Numbered from the stretch's first letter, positions 23,464 through 32,298 are shown. The stretch is DNA of 40,856 nucleotides from Bacteroidales bacterium (GCA_017553625.1 JAFZKP010000024.1:1-40856); one strand, 5' to 3'. Made by a program: numbers and translations. Notes: a model not told the origin generated them from the letters alone.

Positions 23464-23498
23464 TGGCTGTTGGCTAATAGCTAATGGCTAAGAAATAG

Positions 23499-23544
23499 CC
23501 GCACAAGACGTTTTCTTACTTCAAAATGGCTTTGTTTTGTGCGG
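23499..23544 (+). terminator. Hairpin after the small exported gene
   Basis: CCGCACAA (23499-23506) pairs with TTGTGCGG (23537-23544), followed by TTT. Just before it, 23462-23499 carries the quasi-repeat words GGCTAATAGCTAATGGCTAA. Confidence 0.5.
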
Positions 23545-23548
23545 TTTG

Positions 23549-23593
23549 GCCCGCAGCGATGCGGGCTTTCATGCCAAAGCTGCAGCGATGCAG
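23549..23593. repeat. Two hairpins with GCGA loops
   Basis: GCCCGCA-GCGA-TGCGGGC (23549-23566) and CTGCA-GCGA-TGCAG (23580-23593). Both have GNRA-type loops and a GCGATGC core, the same core as the CCGCGATGCGG units of the array at 22921. Confidence 0.7.
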
Positions 23594-23616
23594 ACTTATT
23601 TGTTTAGTTTTTATTA

Positions 23617-23650
23617 AGAAGGCCCCACGCAGTGATGCGCCGGGTCTTCT
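23617..23650. terminator. Bidirectional terminator between the exported gene and the MATE gene
   Basis: AGAAG (23617-23621) pairs with CTTCT (23646-23650), with inner CCC/GGG and GCA-GTGA-TGC pairing. T-rich sequence lies on the 3' side of each strand. It serves both converging transcripts. Confidence 0.55.
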
Positions 23651-23654
23651 GGTT

Positions 23655-25028
23655 TTATTTATACCTCTTAAAGCTCACCAGGACCATCGTCACGGAGATG
23701 ATGAACGCCAGGGTGTCGGAGATGGGGCTGGCGGCGAGGATGCCGTGGATGCCCATGAACTTCGGCAGGATGATGAGAAGCGGTATCAGGAAGAGCCCCT
23801 GCCTCGACAGCGACACCAGAAGCCCGTGCTTCGGGTTGTCGGTGGCGGAGAAGTAGGTGACGGTGACAGGCTGTATGTTCTGGAAGAACACAAACATCAT
23901 GTAAATCTTGAGATATTTCTCGGCGAACTCGAAATACAAGTCCGAGCCCGTTCCGAATATCGAGACGATTTCGCGGGGGAACAGCTGCAGCAGGGCGAAG
24001 AAGACGACGCCGATGGCGAACGCCGCCGCGAACGCCCGTTTGTAGGTCCCTTTGACGCGCTGGTAGTTTTTCGCGCCGAGGTTGTAGCCCCAGATGGGCT
24101 GGCAGCCCTGCGCTATGCCTACCGCAAACGAAATCATAATCATATTGGTTTTCTGTGCCACTCCCGACACCGCGAGCGGGATGACGGAGCCGTAATGCGA
24201 GGCGGCGCCGTAGGTCTCCAGCATGTTGTTGAGCACGATGTTGGTGGTCATGAGAAGTATCTGGTTCATGAAAGTGGGTATTCCCGCCTTCATGCTGTTC
24301 TCGATGTGTCTCATGCTCAGGCTGATGTCGCACAGCCTCATCTTAAACGCCTTGAATCTCGGGAAGTACATCATGGCGAGCACGAACGTGACGATTTGCG
24401 ATATTACCGTCGCCGCCGCAGCGCCTTCGATGCCCCAGCCGAACGGATACATGAAGAGCCAGTCGAGCCCGACGTTGAGCGCCGCTCCCACGACGTTGAA
24501 AATCATGGAGTAGCGTGGACTGCCGTCGGCGCGTATCGTGGTGGCGGCAGCCGAGGCGAAGATGTAAAACGGCAGCCCTATGGCTGAGATGGAGAGGTAC
24601 TTCATCGCGTAGGGGTACACCTTGCCCGACGGACTCGCTCCGCAGAGGTCGATGATCTGACCCCTGAAGAGGAATACCAGCAGACCCGTCAAGAACCCGA
24701 TGATGGCTGTCATGGTGAGTCCGGTGTAGACGTATTTCTTGGCTTCGTCGGTTTTTCCGGCGCCCTGGCTGATGTTGAACCCTGCCGCGGTGCCTATCCC
24801 GAGCAGCATGCAGATGGCTGTCGACAACGTGGTGGTGGGGAAGACGACGTTGGAGGCGGCGTTGCCCACGACTCCCACGATGCGTCCGATGAAAATCTGG
24901 TCGGTGAGGTTGTACAAAGCCCCGACAAGCATGCTGATAATCGACGGAATAGCGTATTTCGCGATGAGCGGCATCAGCGGCGCCGAGCCAAGTTCCACTT
25001 CCGGATTTGCAGCGTGTCTCCTTTCCAT
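23655..25028 (-). CDS. MATE-family multidrug efflux transporter
   Basis: 457 residues from the ATG at 25028. The frame to 25046 begins at a TTG inside the promoter and is not used. It has about 12 transmembrane helices in two similar halves. Typical MATE features are the first helix PLIAKYAIPSIISMLVGALYNLTDQIFIGR, the loop GTAAGFNISQGAG, and the second-half counterpart FAVGIAQGCQPIWGYNLGAKNYQRVKGTYKRA. It is expected to export cationic compounds in exchange for Na+ or H+ across the inner membrane. The gene is GC-rich and monocistronic, divergent from the envelope operon at 25094. Confidence 0.93.
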   Translation of the reverse strand: MERRHAANPEVELGSAPLMPLIAKYAIPSIISMLVGALYNLTDQIFIGRIVGVVGNAASNVVFPTTTLSTAICMLLGIGTAAGFNISQGAGKTDEAKKYVYTGLTMTAIIGFLTGLLVFLFRGQIIDLCGASPSGKVYPYAMKYLSISAIGLPFYIFASAAATTIRADGSPRYSMIFNVVGAALNVGLDWLFMYPFGWGIEGAAAATVISQIVTFVLAMMYFPRFKAFKMRLCDISLSMRHIENSMKAGIPTFMNQILLMTTNIVLNNMLETYGAASHYGSVIPLAVSGVAQKTNMIMISFAVGIAQGCQPIWGYNLGAKNYQRVKGTYKRAFAAAFAIGVVFFALLQLFPREIVSIFGTGSDLYFEFAEKYLKIYMMFVFFQNIQPVTVTYFSATDNPKHGLLVSLSRQGLFLIPLLIILPKFMGIHGILAASPISDTLAFIISVTMVLVSFKRYK

Positions 25029-25043
25029 AGGCTTTTGAAAGTG

Positions 25044-25051
25044 CAAAGATA
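25044..25051 (-). promoter_or_regulatory. -7 box for the MATE gene
   Basis: TATCTTTG on the minus strand, leaving a very short leader to the ATG at 25028. Confidence 0.6.
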
Positions 25052-25093
25052 CATTTTTTTTAAAAAAAACTTTTTTTTAATTATTTAATTCGT

Positions 25094-25101
25094 AATTTTG
25101 C
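25094..25101 (+). promoter_or_regulatory. -7 box for the envelope operon
   Basis: TAATTTTG on the plus strand, 19 nt before the ATG at 25120. This is the only promoter seen for the four-gene operon running to 31545. Confidence 0.55.
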
Positions 25102-25119
25102 GAGGCTAATTCGATAAAG

Positions 25120-27096
25120 ATGAAAAACCTTGTGATAAAACATCGTACGCTGTTTTTGAGTTTGTTGCTTGTATCGCTGCTGTCGGGACTACCGTTCACT
25201 TCGACGGCACAAAAAGCAAAACGTGAGACCTTGATTGACCCGCTTACCGTCTCAGGTACTGTAGGAACCCAGCTGACCTCGTCGTGGAATAATGTCGACC
25301 TGCATTTCAATGCGCCGTTTTCGGCTCTTGCTTACGCAAACATGACATTCAACATCTACGGTGTCTGTATTCCGGTGACGGTCAACTACATCACGGTGAG
25401 TGCCACCCCGTTTGACTTCTCCAATCCGAAATACACTATCAGTGTGAGGCCTATGTGGAGGAGGTTCTACTTTTATTTCGGCACTAACAGCATGAATTTC
25501 TCCAACTACACCTACAACGGCATCTCGTTCACCGGTGTCGGTATGGAATATAAAGGTGAGAAGTTGCGTTTCGGAGGCTTCTACGGCACTTTCAACCGCT
25601 CCACGACCTTCAGCGCCGAGCTTGACAACAAGGACGCCATCCAATATCTTTCCGACTCGCTGATGGGTGTCAACAACGTGGCTTACACCACCTTCCCGCA
25701 GTTCAAGCGCAAGGCTTACGCCGCCCACATCGCTGTCGGTAGCCTTCGCAACTATGTGGACTTCAGCCTCCTCCATGCAGCCGACGACCGCAACAGTCTG
25801 CCGGAGCAGTGGTATATGATAAACATGCTGACAACCACCATCATTGACACTATTCTCGTCAACCGCGACCAGGCTATCAAAGCCAAGGAAAACCTGGCGA
25901 TGGGTTTGAGGGGACACTTCTCCTTTGGCAAGCATGTGATGTTTGAGACCAACCTGGGTGCGAGCTTGTTCACCCCCGACCTCTCGCAGGATGAGATTTC
26001 CATTGACGGCGGCGACAAGGCGAATATGGCTAATGACATCATCCATGGGGTGGGAAAGACAGGGCTTTTCACGGTGCGTTACGGCAGCGAGATTCATTTT
26101 GCCGGTGACGCTTTGCTGAATCTGAACTTCAAGCCTGTCACCACGACGATTACCTACCGCTTCGTGCAGCCGAACTACACCTCGTTGGGTGCCAACAGGT
26201 TCAACCAGAACTCGCAGGCAATAGGCGGTAACCTCGCCACGACGCTGTTCCGCAACAGGGCGCGCCTCAACCTGAACGGCAACCTGCAGCAGGACAACTT
26301 GGACGGAAAGCAGAAATTCACCAACAGGGTGGGCACTTATACAGTCAACTGGAGCAATTTCTTTGGCGAGAGGATGGCCCTGGCGGTCATATACAACGGC
26401 GTGACACAGCAGCAGCTCAAAGGTCTGCTCGAAGTGCCGGAAGAGACCCGCGTCGACAAAATCACCCATTCCATCGACCTCACCCCGACATACACCGTGA
26501 TGCGCCGCAACGACCACACCTTCGGACTGCATTTCAATTATCTGCAGAACATGAACCGCAACAAGAAGATGGTTAACAGGTTGAACGTCAACACCACGAG
26601 TTTCGGTGTCGGTTATGATGTGAGGTTCAAACGCAAGGGCGTGTCGCTTGATTTCGACTACGACTACTCGATTTCACGCTCGCCGGGCAACGACTACAAC
26701 TCGCACGGCTTCTCTGGCGGCACCACCTTTAATTTTGTAAAAAAGAAAAACTACACCCTTTCGGGAAACGCCAGAGTGGTGCTCGCATTTAACATGCAGA
26801 AGACCGAGGAGGAGCTTTCAGAAAAAGACAGGATGCTTCTCGACTACCTCGCAGGCGGCGTGGGCGCTGAAACCATGGACGTTGTCACCAACGACGTCTC
26901 GGTCGCGACACGTCTGGGCGCGTCATTCAATTACAAGGACCACCACAAGGCAACTCTCTCATTCTCAATTAGTAACTATAGCGACAACATCGTCATCGGA
27001 CAGCATGTGGCGGTCAACACCGACGTGCGTCTGATGTTTGAATACAGCTATAATTTCGCTTCACGTTGGATTAAATCGAAAAAACATAAACAATAA
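25120..27096 (+). CDS. Outer-membrane beta-barrel protein
   Basis: 658 residues. A signal peptide to about residue 31 (LSGLPFTSTAQ) is followed by a long series of amphipathic strands alternating with turns, rich in Tyr, Phe, Asn and Gly, as in RRFYFYFGTNSMNFSNYTYNG, KATLSFSISNYSDN and the last strand VRLMFEYSYNFASRWI. No TonB box or plug is seen. The pattern is of a 16- to 20-strand outer-membrane barrel of no named family that I recognise. It is the first gene of the operon, 8 nt before the TANFOR-like gene, so the two probably form a surface complex. Confidence 0.8.
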   Translation: MKNLVIKHRTLFLSLLLVSLLSGLPFTSTAQKAKRETLIDPLTVSGTVGTQLTSSWNNVDLHFNAPFSALAYANMTFNIYGVCIPVTVNYITVSATPFDFSNPKYTISVRPMWRRFYFYFGTNSMNFSNYTYNGISFTGVGMEYKGEKLRFGGFYGTFNRSTTFSAELDNKDAIQYLSDSLMGVNNVAYTTFPQFKRKAYAAHIAVGSLRNYVDFSLLHAADDRNSLPEQWYMINMLTTTIIDTILVNRDQAIKAKENLAMGLRGHFSFGKHVMFETNLGASLFTPDLSQDEISIDGGDKANMANDIIHGVGKTGLFTVRYGSEIHFAGDALLNLNFKPVTTTITYRFVQPNYTSLGANRFNQNSQAIGGNLATTLFRNRARLNLNGNLQQDNLDGKQKFTNRVGTYTVNWSNFFGERMALAVIYNGVTQQQLKGLLEVPEETRVDKITHSIDLTPTYTVMRRNDHTFGLHFNYLQNMNRNKKMVNRLNVNTTSFGVGYDVRFKRKGVSLDFDYDYSISRSPGNDYNSHGFSGGTTFNFVKKKNYTLSGNARVVLAFNMQKTEEELSEKDRMLLDYLAGGVGAETMDVVTNDVSVATRLGASFNYKDHHKATLSFSISNYSDNIVIGQHVAVNTDVRLMFEYSYNFASRWIKSKKHKQ

Positions 27097-27104
27097 TTCT
27101 TGAT

Positions 27105-29159
27105 ATGAACCGCATTATTAGAGTTTTATTTTTGGCTGCCGCTCTCGTTTTCGGAGTGACGACCGTATCAGCACAGACAGTTCAAGTCGTTGCCACACAA
27201 AAGGTTATAAACCTGCCAACGACAGTGACAAGCTATTTGGACGACCCTCTTTATTATTTCGATGTGAATTTTATCGTGACAGGTTCGGGAACCGCCGGCG
27301 TGGACATCTTCTTCGACATGTCGTTCAGGGTCAACACCAGTTCGTTTTATGTGCAGACCAATCCGAATACCATTCCACCGGAGTACATACACCTTAGAGA
27401 AGGCTCCAACCCGATGAGGAAGGATATTTTGGAGAACCAGATGCACCACCGCATCGACACCAACATGGATTACAGCGACCTCATGAGCTTGCTGCAGCTG
27501 CCTGAAGGCACTTACACGCTTTGCTTTAACATCTATCGCTGGGAAGACAGGTTTGTCCCGGTTCAAAACCGTGAGAAAATCAACGACGACTATTGCCCTG
27601 AGTTCGAGATTTGCTATTCTGGCTCAGCACCTGAGCTGGTGTCGCCATTGGCAGGCGCGGAGATAGGTCTTGACGGCGAGATGGTGGTGAAACCTACACG
27701 TAAAGTCAATTTCTTCTGGACTCCAGTAGTATCAAACTGCGCCACCAACAACACACGTTTCAGATATATGCTGAAGATGGTGAAGGTGTTTGACGGTCAG
27801 AACTATCAGGACGCCATCAACTACAACCCGACGGTGTTTTCCGCAGAGACGCGCAACACTTACGTGGTTTTGGACACTCTGCGTGACGTCAAGGTGCAGC
27901 TTGAAAGAGGCGCGATGTATGTGGCGCAAGTGAAGGCTCAGCAGCTCGAGACAGCAAGAGAGGAGACGTTCATCATCGCCAACGACGGTGTCAGCCAACC
28001 GATGCCATTCTACTGGGGCTACAGTGAAGACATGTTTACGAGAACCTATAAGACCAGCATGAAGGACGAGGCAGATAAGGACAAGGAAAAGAAAGGAATG
28101 AGCGGATTGACGCAGTGGGAAGGCGGCATCAAGACCGTGTCGCAGCTGGATACCATCAATGAGAAGATGAAGAGACAGTATCTGGCGAGCTTCATCCAGG
28201 ACGTTGATGCGGTGAACAGCCTCACGGCGAAATATCCTGAGGAGATGAGATACGTGCCGGCTCCAAAACATCATTATGTGGAGAGCGACGGCTACTACAC
28301 CGTCCCGATGACCGACGACCTGGAGGTCAGCTTCATGCCGACACGCCATGGCTCGCTGAAGAAGACGTCATATTCAATAGCACTGTATAATTATAAAAAA
28401 GGTGGCATGGACAGCATCACGTCAAGAGAGCCGTTGATGGTTGAGAATATCGATAACGTCCCTGACAGCTACAGCAAGCCTAACAGCCATGAGATGGTCA
28501 GCCGCACTCTCGAGGGATGGGGCGCGAAGCTGAGCCAGGGCAGCCGCTACTATCTGCAGCTGTCGTGCCAATATGACGTGGATTATTGGAAATACACCGT
28601 TTCCGACACCAGCTATTACGTCAACGACTTGTTGGCGGAGCAGATTCACGACACCCTTTCGCGCGACTTCGTGAGCGAGACGCTGAGATATTCCAACGGA
28701 GTTTGTTTCCAGTGGGGCGACAACCCCGACATGCCTGCTTTCGACACGCCACAGTGGACGGCTCCAGTCGATTGCTCAGGCTATGACGTCTATGACCCGA
28801 CGAGCTACGAGCTCCCAACAACATTGCCAGAAGTGAAGAAAGGCAAGTCGTTCCCAGTTTCGTGGACTCCTGTCACCGTCGTGACCGAGGGCGACAAGGC
28901 GGAATATGAGGTGAAAGTCTATGAGCTGAAGCATGGTCAGACGATGAAAGAAGCCATCTCGACGAACAAGGTGCTGGTGTCGCGCACTGTCACGGACGCA
29001 AACGAAATCGCTGAAAGCGACGCGAAGTTCTTCAAGGTGTTCTCACACAAGAAGACATACGTGATGACACTTACGACCAAAGTGAAATGTGAGAACGGCA
29101 GTTACCATTTCAAGAATGGCAATGAGGCTATTCCTGCCGTCTTCAAGGTTGTGAAATAA
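27105..29159 (+). CDS. Secreted TANFOR-domain-like protein
   Basis: 684 residues with a signal peptide (to about VSAQ, residue 24). The N-terminal 180 residues resemble the TANFOR region found in large surface proteins of Tannerella and relatives. They start with beta strands, then TYTLCFNIYRWEDR, DDYCPEFEICYSGSAPELVSPLAGAEI and a fibronectin-like stretch (VNFFWTPVVSNCATNNTRFRYMLKMVKV). The remainder is beta-rich with a charged insertion (KDEADKDKEKKG). A T9SS tail is not seen. It lies 8 nt after the barrel gene and one base before the peptidase gene. A surface-exposed partner of the barrel is inferred. The TANFOR assignment comes from pattern memory. Confidence 0.6.
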   Translation: MNRIIRVLFLAAALVFGVTTVSAQTVQVVATQKVINLPTTVTSYLDDPLYYFDVNFIVTGSGTAGVDIFFDMSFRVNTSSFYVQTNPNTIPPEYIHLREGSNPMRKDILENQMHHRIDTNMDYSDLMSLLQLPEGTYTLCFNIYRWEDRFVPVQNREKINDDYCPEFEICYSGSAPELVSPLAGAEIGLDGEMVVKPTRKVNFFWTPVVSNCATNNTRFRYMLKMVKVFDGQNYQDAINYNPTVFSAETRNTYVVLDTLRDVKVQLERGAMYVAQVKAQQLETAREETFIIANDGVSQPMPFYWGYSEDMFTRTYKTSMKDEADKDKEKKGMSGLTQWEGGIKTVSQLDTINEKMKRQYLASFIQDVDAVNSLTAKYPEEMRYVPAPKHHYVESDGYYTVPMTDDLEVSFMPTRHGSLKKTSYSIALYNYKKGGMDSITSREPLMVENIDNVPDSYSKPNSHEMVSRTLEGWGAKLSQGSRYYLQLSCQYDVDYWKYTVSDTSYYVNDLLAEQIHDTLSRDFVSETLRYSNGVCFQWGDNPDMPAFDTPQWTAPVDCSGYDVYDPTSYELPTTLPEVKKGKSFPVSWTPVTVVTEGDKAEYEVKVYELKHGQTMKEAISTNKVLVSRTVTDANEIAESDAKFFKVFSHKKTYVMTLTTKVKCENGSYHFKNGNEAIPAVFKVVK

Positions 29160-29160
29160 G

Positions 29161-30426
29161 ATGAAAAAATTTTTGGTTTTATTATTGGCGGTGTTTGTTA
29201 TAGAGACGTTTCAGGAAACGTCTCTACAGGCACAGGATTTGGTTCATTACAAAAAGATTATAAAGGAGCTGAGCTCAGCGAAATACCAGGGCAGGGGATA
29301 TGCCAAGGGCGGCGTTAACAAGGCGGGGAAATACCTCGTGAAAGAGTTTGAGAAAGCGGGCGTCGACGAGGTCGTGTGCCAGCCTTTCACCATCGACATC
29401 AACACTTTCTGCGGAAAGATGGAGATGTGGGCTGACGGCAAGAAGCTCGTCCCGGGCGTTGATTTCGCGATGAGAGAATATTCACCGGGCGTGCATGGCG
29501 AGTTCCCGGTTTATCACGTCGACACAGTGAATTTCGACGCCGAGAAGATGTACGCGGACCTGGCGAAGCCGGAATACGCCAACTGCCTCGTGGTGTGCGA
29601 GTTCTGGTTCATGTACAAACATCCTGAGTTCAAGCCGTTGCATAAAAAAGACTCTTCTGTGGGAGGATTCATCCAGACCTGGACGTCGCCAATAAAGTTT
29701 TACAAGGCTTACGGCAGCAAAGTGATGGGCAAGCCTATCGTCTGGGTGACGCCTGAGGCTATACAGGGCGTGAAAAACGTCAAGTTGGATGTCGACAACG
29801 AGTTTTTGAAAGGTTATGAGCTTTTCAATGTCATCGCGAAGGTCAACGGTGAGAGACACGACAGCTGTTTTGTCTTTACCGCTCATTACGACCATCTTGG
29901 AAACCTCGGAAAGAAGGTGTATTATGCCGGTGCCAACGACAACGCTTCGGGTACCGCCGCTATCGTCACCTTGGCGGAATATTATGCCAAGAACAAGCCT
30001 GAATACGACATGTATTTCATCGCTTTCTCGGGCGAAGACTCGGGCTTGAACGGCTCGATTCACTATGCGGAGCATCCGACGGTGCCGCTTGAGCAAATAA
30101 AATATCTGTTCAACCTTGACATGATCGGTGACAACAACCCGGTGCAGTACTGTGAGGCGAGCGACGAGGGCAACAGTGGATATGCTTTGTTGGAGAAAAT
30201 AAATTCAGAGAAGCAATATTTCAAGGCTTTGAATAGAGGCGAGCTGGCTGCCAACAGCGACCATTATCCGTTTGCGGAGCGTCATGTGCCATGCATCTTG
30301 TTCGAGAATGAGAACGGCGACGCGTTCAAATATTATCACACGATTTACGACACCTACGAGAACGGTATTTTCGTGACATACGAGCCTATTTTCAAGATAA
30401 TCACTGATTTCGTTGAGAGATATTGA
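29161..30426 (+). CDS. M28-family zinc aminopeptidase, exported
   Basis: 421 residues, signal peptide MKKFLVLLLAVFVIETF... to about residue 24. The two-zinc site of M28 peptidases is complete: His242 (HYDH), Asp260 (ANDNASG), catalytic Glu292 with ligand Asp293 (SGEDSG), Asp320 (NLDMIG) and His393 (YYHTIYDT). It should remove N-terminal residues from peptides in the periplasm or outside, fitting an amino-acid-using organism. The coding region for the end of the signal peptide contains a perfect 26-nt palindrome (29201-29226), read as IETFQETSL. Third gene of the envelope operon. Confidence 0.93.
   Translation: MKKFLVLLLAVFVIETFQETSLQAQDLVHYKKIIKELSSAKYQGRGYAKGGVNKAGKYLVKEFEKAGVDEVVCQPFTIDINTFCGKMEMWADGKKLVPGVDFAMREYSPGVHGEFPVYHVDTVNFDAEKMYADLAKPEYANCLVVCEFWFMYKHPEFKPLHKKDSSVGGFIQTWTSPIKFYKAYGSKVMGKPIVWVTPEAIQGVKNVKLDVDNEFLKGYELFNVIAKVNGERHDSCFVFTAHYDHLGNLGKKVYYAGANDNASGTAAIVTLAEYYAKNKPEYDMYFIAFSGEDSGLNGSIHYAEHPTVPLEQIKYLFNLDMIGDNNPVQYCEASDEGNSGYALLEKINSEKQYFKALNRGELAANSDHYPFAERHVPCILFENENGDAFKYYHTIYDTYENGIFVTYEPIFKIITDFVERY
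29201..29226. repeat. Perfect REP-like palindrome inside the M28 signal-peptide coding region
   Basis: TAGAGACGTTTC, a 2-nt centre AG, then GAAACGTCTCTA: 12-bp perfect arms. Palindromes with AGAGACGT...ACGTCTCT arms are, from memory, common intergenic elements in Bacteroidetes. Here one is within codons 14-22 and is translated. Confidence 0.75.
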
Positions 30427-30435
30427 TTTTAGAAA

Positions 30436-31545
30436 ATGAGAAAACACTGGATTGACAATTTGCGTTGGGCGACAGTGCTTCTGGTGCTGCTTTACCACGT
30501 TGTTTATTTTTACAACAACAAAGGCGTTTTCGGTGGAATAGGCGGCTTCGGCGACGGTCCGCAGTACCAGGACGTGCTGATGTATATCCTTTATCCTTGG
30601 TTTATGCCGCTGCTGTTTTTGCTGGCGGGAATCAGCTCAAGATATTCGTTGGAGAAAGTCTCTGCAGGACAATGGTTTAAGTCGAGAACGAGGAAGCTTC
30701 TTGTGCCTGCGACCATCGGACTGTTCGTATTCCAGTGGATGACGGGCTATTTCAACACTCTGGTGGCTGGCAGGGGCGATGTCCTCGCCGATGCGCAGGG
30801 ACCTGCCAAGTATATCATGTGCTCCTTGAGCGGCATCGGACCGCTGTGGTTTATCCAGGACCTGTGGCTTTTCTCACTGGTTTTGCTCATCATCAGAGCC
30901 ATCGACAAAAACGACCGCTTCGGCAGCTGGTGCGGCAAAATAGCTTCAGGAAAGTCGGGGATGGTATGGATTGTGCTTCTCGTAATCCTTTTCTGGCTTG
31001 GCGAGAAGACTCTCATCATGAGCCCTCGTCCCGAGTCGCTCGACGGGCTTTACAACCTCTACAAGCCGGTGTTTTACTTCATCGTTTTCCTGATGGGATA
31101 TTTTATCTTTTATCACGAAAAAGTGCATGAGCTGTTAAGCAGATTCTGGGCTCCGATGATGGTGTTCGCCGCCATAGCGGGCGTGGTTCTGGTCATTACC
31201 ACCTTCGGGCAGGACAACACCACGCCGCGATATATGGGAAGTCCGCTCAACTGCCTCTACGGCTGGCTGATGTGCATCGCCATGATGGGATGGTTCAAGG
31301 CAAAATTCGATGAAACCGGAAACTTCGCAAGTTACATGACGAAATCCAGTTTTGGGCTCTACATCGTTCATTATCTGGTGATTGCGAGCCTCGGATACCA
31401 GATGTACCGCCACACCTCATTGCCTCCGTTTGCGATGTACCTTATCCTGACGGTGGCGGTGTTTACAATTTCACCGTTGCTTTATGAAGGATTGAGGAGA
31501 ATTCCGTTTGTGAGATGGTGTGTTTTCGGAGAGAAGAAGAAATAA
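30436..31545 (+). CDS. Membrane acyltransferase (acyltransferase 3 family)
   Basis: 369 residues, about 10 transmembrane helices. The N-terminus has the family signature W-IDNLRWATVLLVLLYHVVYF (Asp, Arg and His of the acyltransferase-3 motif). Later helices include PWFMPLLFLLAGISSRYSLEK and a GIGPLWFIQDLWLF stretch. Such enzymes transfer acyl groups, often acetyl or succinyl, to sugars of surface polysaccharides. It is the last gene of the envelope operon, 9 nt after the peptidase, and may modify the glycan or lipid attached to the exported partners (inference). Confidence 0.88.
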   Translation: MRKHWIDNLRWATVLLVLLYHVVYFYNNKGVFGGIGGFGDGPQYQDVLMYILYPWFMPLLFLLAGISSRYSLEKVSAGQWFKSRTRKLLVPATIGLFVFQWMTGYFNTLVAGRGDVLADAQGPAKYIMCSLSGIGPLWFIQDLWLFSLVLLIIRAIDKNDRFGSWCGKIASGKSGMVWIVLLVILFWLGEKTLIMSPRPESLDGLYNLYKPVFYFIVFLMGYFIFYHEKVHELLSRFWAPMMVFAAIAGVVLVITTFGQDNTTPRYMGSPLNCLYGWLMCIAMMGWFKAKFDETGNFASYMTKSSFGLYIVHYLVIASLGYQMYRHTSLPPFAMYLILTVAVFTISPLLYEGLRRIPFVRWCVFGEKKK

Positions 31546-31561
31546 AGGGCAAGGCGGGCTG

Positions 31562-31978
31562 TTATGCCGTCAGCAATTCTTTGCCCATTTTATGCAACGC
31601 TTCGCGGATTTGATTTAGACGTTGCTCGCTTGGTTTTGATATGCCGTAAATGTAGCGTGCCAGCAGACTTTTGTTAATTCCGATGGCATTAGCGACCTCC
31701 GAAACGTTCAACCATGGAAAGCGGTTAAACATCTCTGCCACTTCGTTGCGATAATTCGGCTCTGTCGTCTCATAGAAACTCGAGATGTGCATGTCGGCGT
31801 CCAAAGCTTCCCAACGGATTGAAACGCCATCACTATCAATAACGAAGTCGTTCCGTTCTTCAGCGGATGCCTCTTGCAGCTCGATATACGCTTCGAGCGG
31901 GCGGCTCAATACACGGTTTTCGGTCGTTCTAATGTAAATTCGATTCTCATCGAACCACAAGCTTTTTATTATTTCCAT
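31562..31978 (-). CDS. DUF2442 domain plus helix-turn-helix protein
   Basis: 138 residues from the ATG at 31978. The frame extends to 32050 but would overlap the DUF4160 gene. The N-terminal DUF2442 half reads DENRIYIRTTENRVLSRPLE then DGVSIRWEALDADMHISSF. The C-terminal half is a helix-turn-helix, LNVSEVANAIGINKSLLARYI. It follows DUF4160 by 10 nt. DUF4160/DUF2442 pairs are common small modules with a toxin-antitoxin-like appearance, the DUF2442-HTH partner being the likely regulator. Function unproven. Confidence 0.82.
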   Translation of the reverse strand: MEIIKSLWFDENRIYIRTTENRVLSRPLEAYIELQEASAEERNDFVIDSDGVSIRWEALDADMHISSFYETTEPNYRNEVAEMFNRFPWLNVSEVANAIGINKSLLARYIYGISKPSEQRLNQIREALHKMGKELLTA

Positions 31979-31988
31979 CTTGGTTATA

Positions 31989-32222
31989 TTAGTCAAACCT
32001 TTTGTGCCATTCCTCAATAAAATCGTCCCTATAAATCGCACAAGTGTCAAGTATTTTCTTTATTTCCTGTTCCTTGAAACCATGATTATAATCCAAATAA
32101 ACCGTCGGTTCAAGCACAATTTTCGCTTTCTTCCCATTGCCGTCAACATGAACGTGAATCGGCTGATGTTCATCCATGTAAAAGAAATAGCGCATTCCAA
32201 AAGATATCATCAATGTTGGCAT
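31989..32222 (-). CDS. DUF4160 protein
   Basis: 77 residues from the ATG at 32222. The family pattern is clear: MPTLMISFGMRYFFYMDEH followed by QPIHVHVDGNGKKAKI and a C-terminal LDYNHGFKEQEIKKILDTC. The His residues after the M(D/E)EH segment are conserved in the family. It is the first gene of a two-gene unit with the DUF2442-HTH gene. Confidence 0.85.
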   Translation of the reverse strand: MPTLMISFGMRYFFYMDEHQPIHVHVDGNGKKAKIVLEPTVYLDYNHGFKEQEIKKILDTCAIYRDDFIEEWHKRFD

Positions 32223-32238
32223 AAAACTAAAATTTTTG

Positions 32239-32246
32239 CAAATATA
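32239..32246 (-). promoter_or_regulatory. -7 box for the DUF4160/DUF2442 unit
   Basis: TATATTTG on the minus strand, 17 nt upstream of the ATG at 32222. Confidence 0.5.
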
Positions 32247-32290
32247 GGTATAAATTTTTATACCTGGATGTTTTTTTGAAAAAAATATAT

Positions 32291-32298
32291 TATTTTTG
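32291..32298 (+). promoter_or_regulatory. -7 box for zinc-ribbon gene copy 1
   Basis: TATTTTTG on the plus strand, 31 nt before the ATG at 32330; divergent from the DUF4160 promoter. Confidence 0.5.

Noticed and set aside
23526-24587. A 353-codon plus-strand frame opposite the MATE gene
   Set aside because: It is very rich in Arg/His/Glu with no motif, and starts inside the terminator region. The MATE frame is clear.
25252-26532. A 426-codon open frame antisense to the outer-membrane barrel gene
   Set aside because: GC-rich third positions of the real gene produce long antisense frames. The translation is His/Val/Arg-rich with no domain, and the sense frame has a signal peptide and beta-strand pattern.
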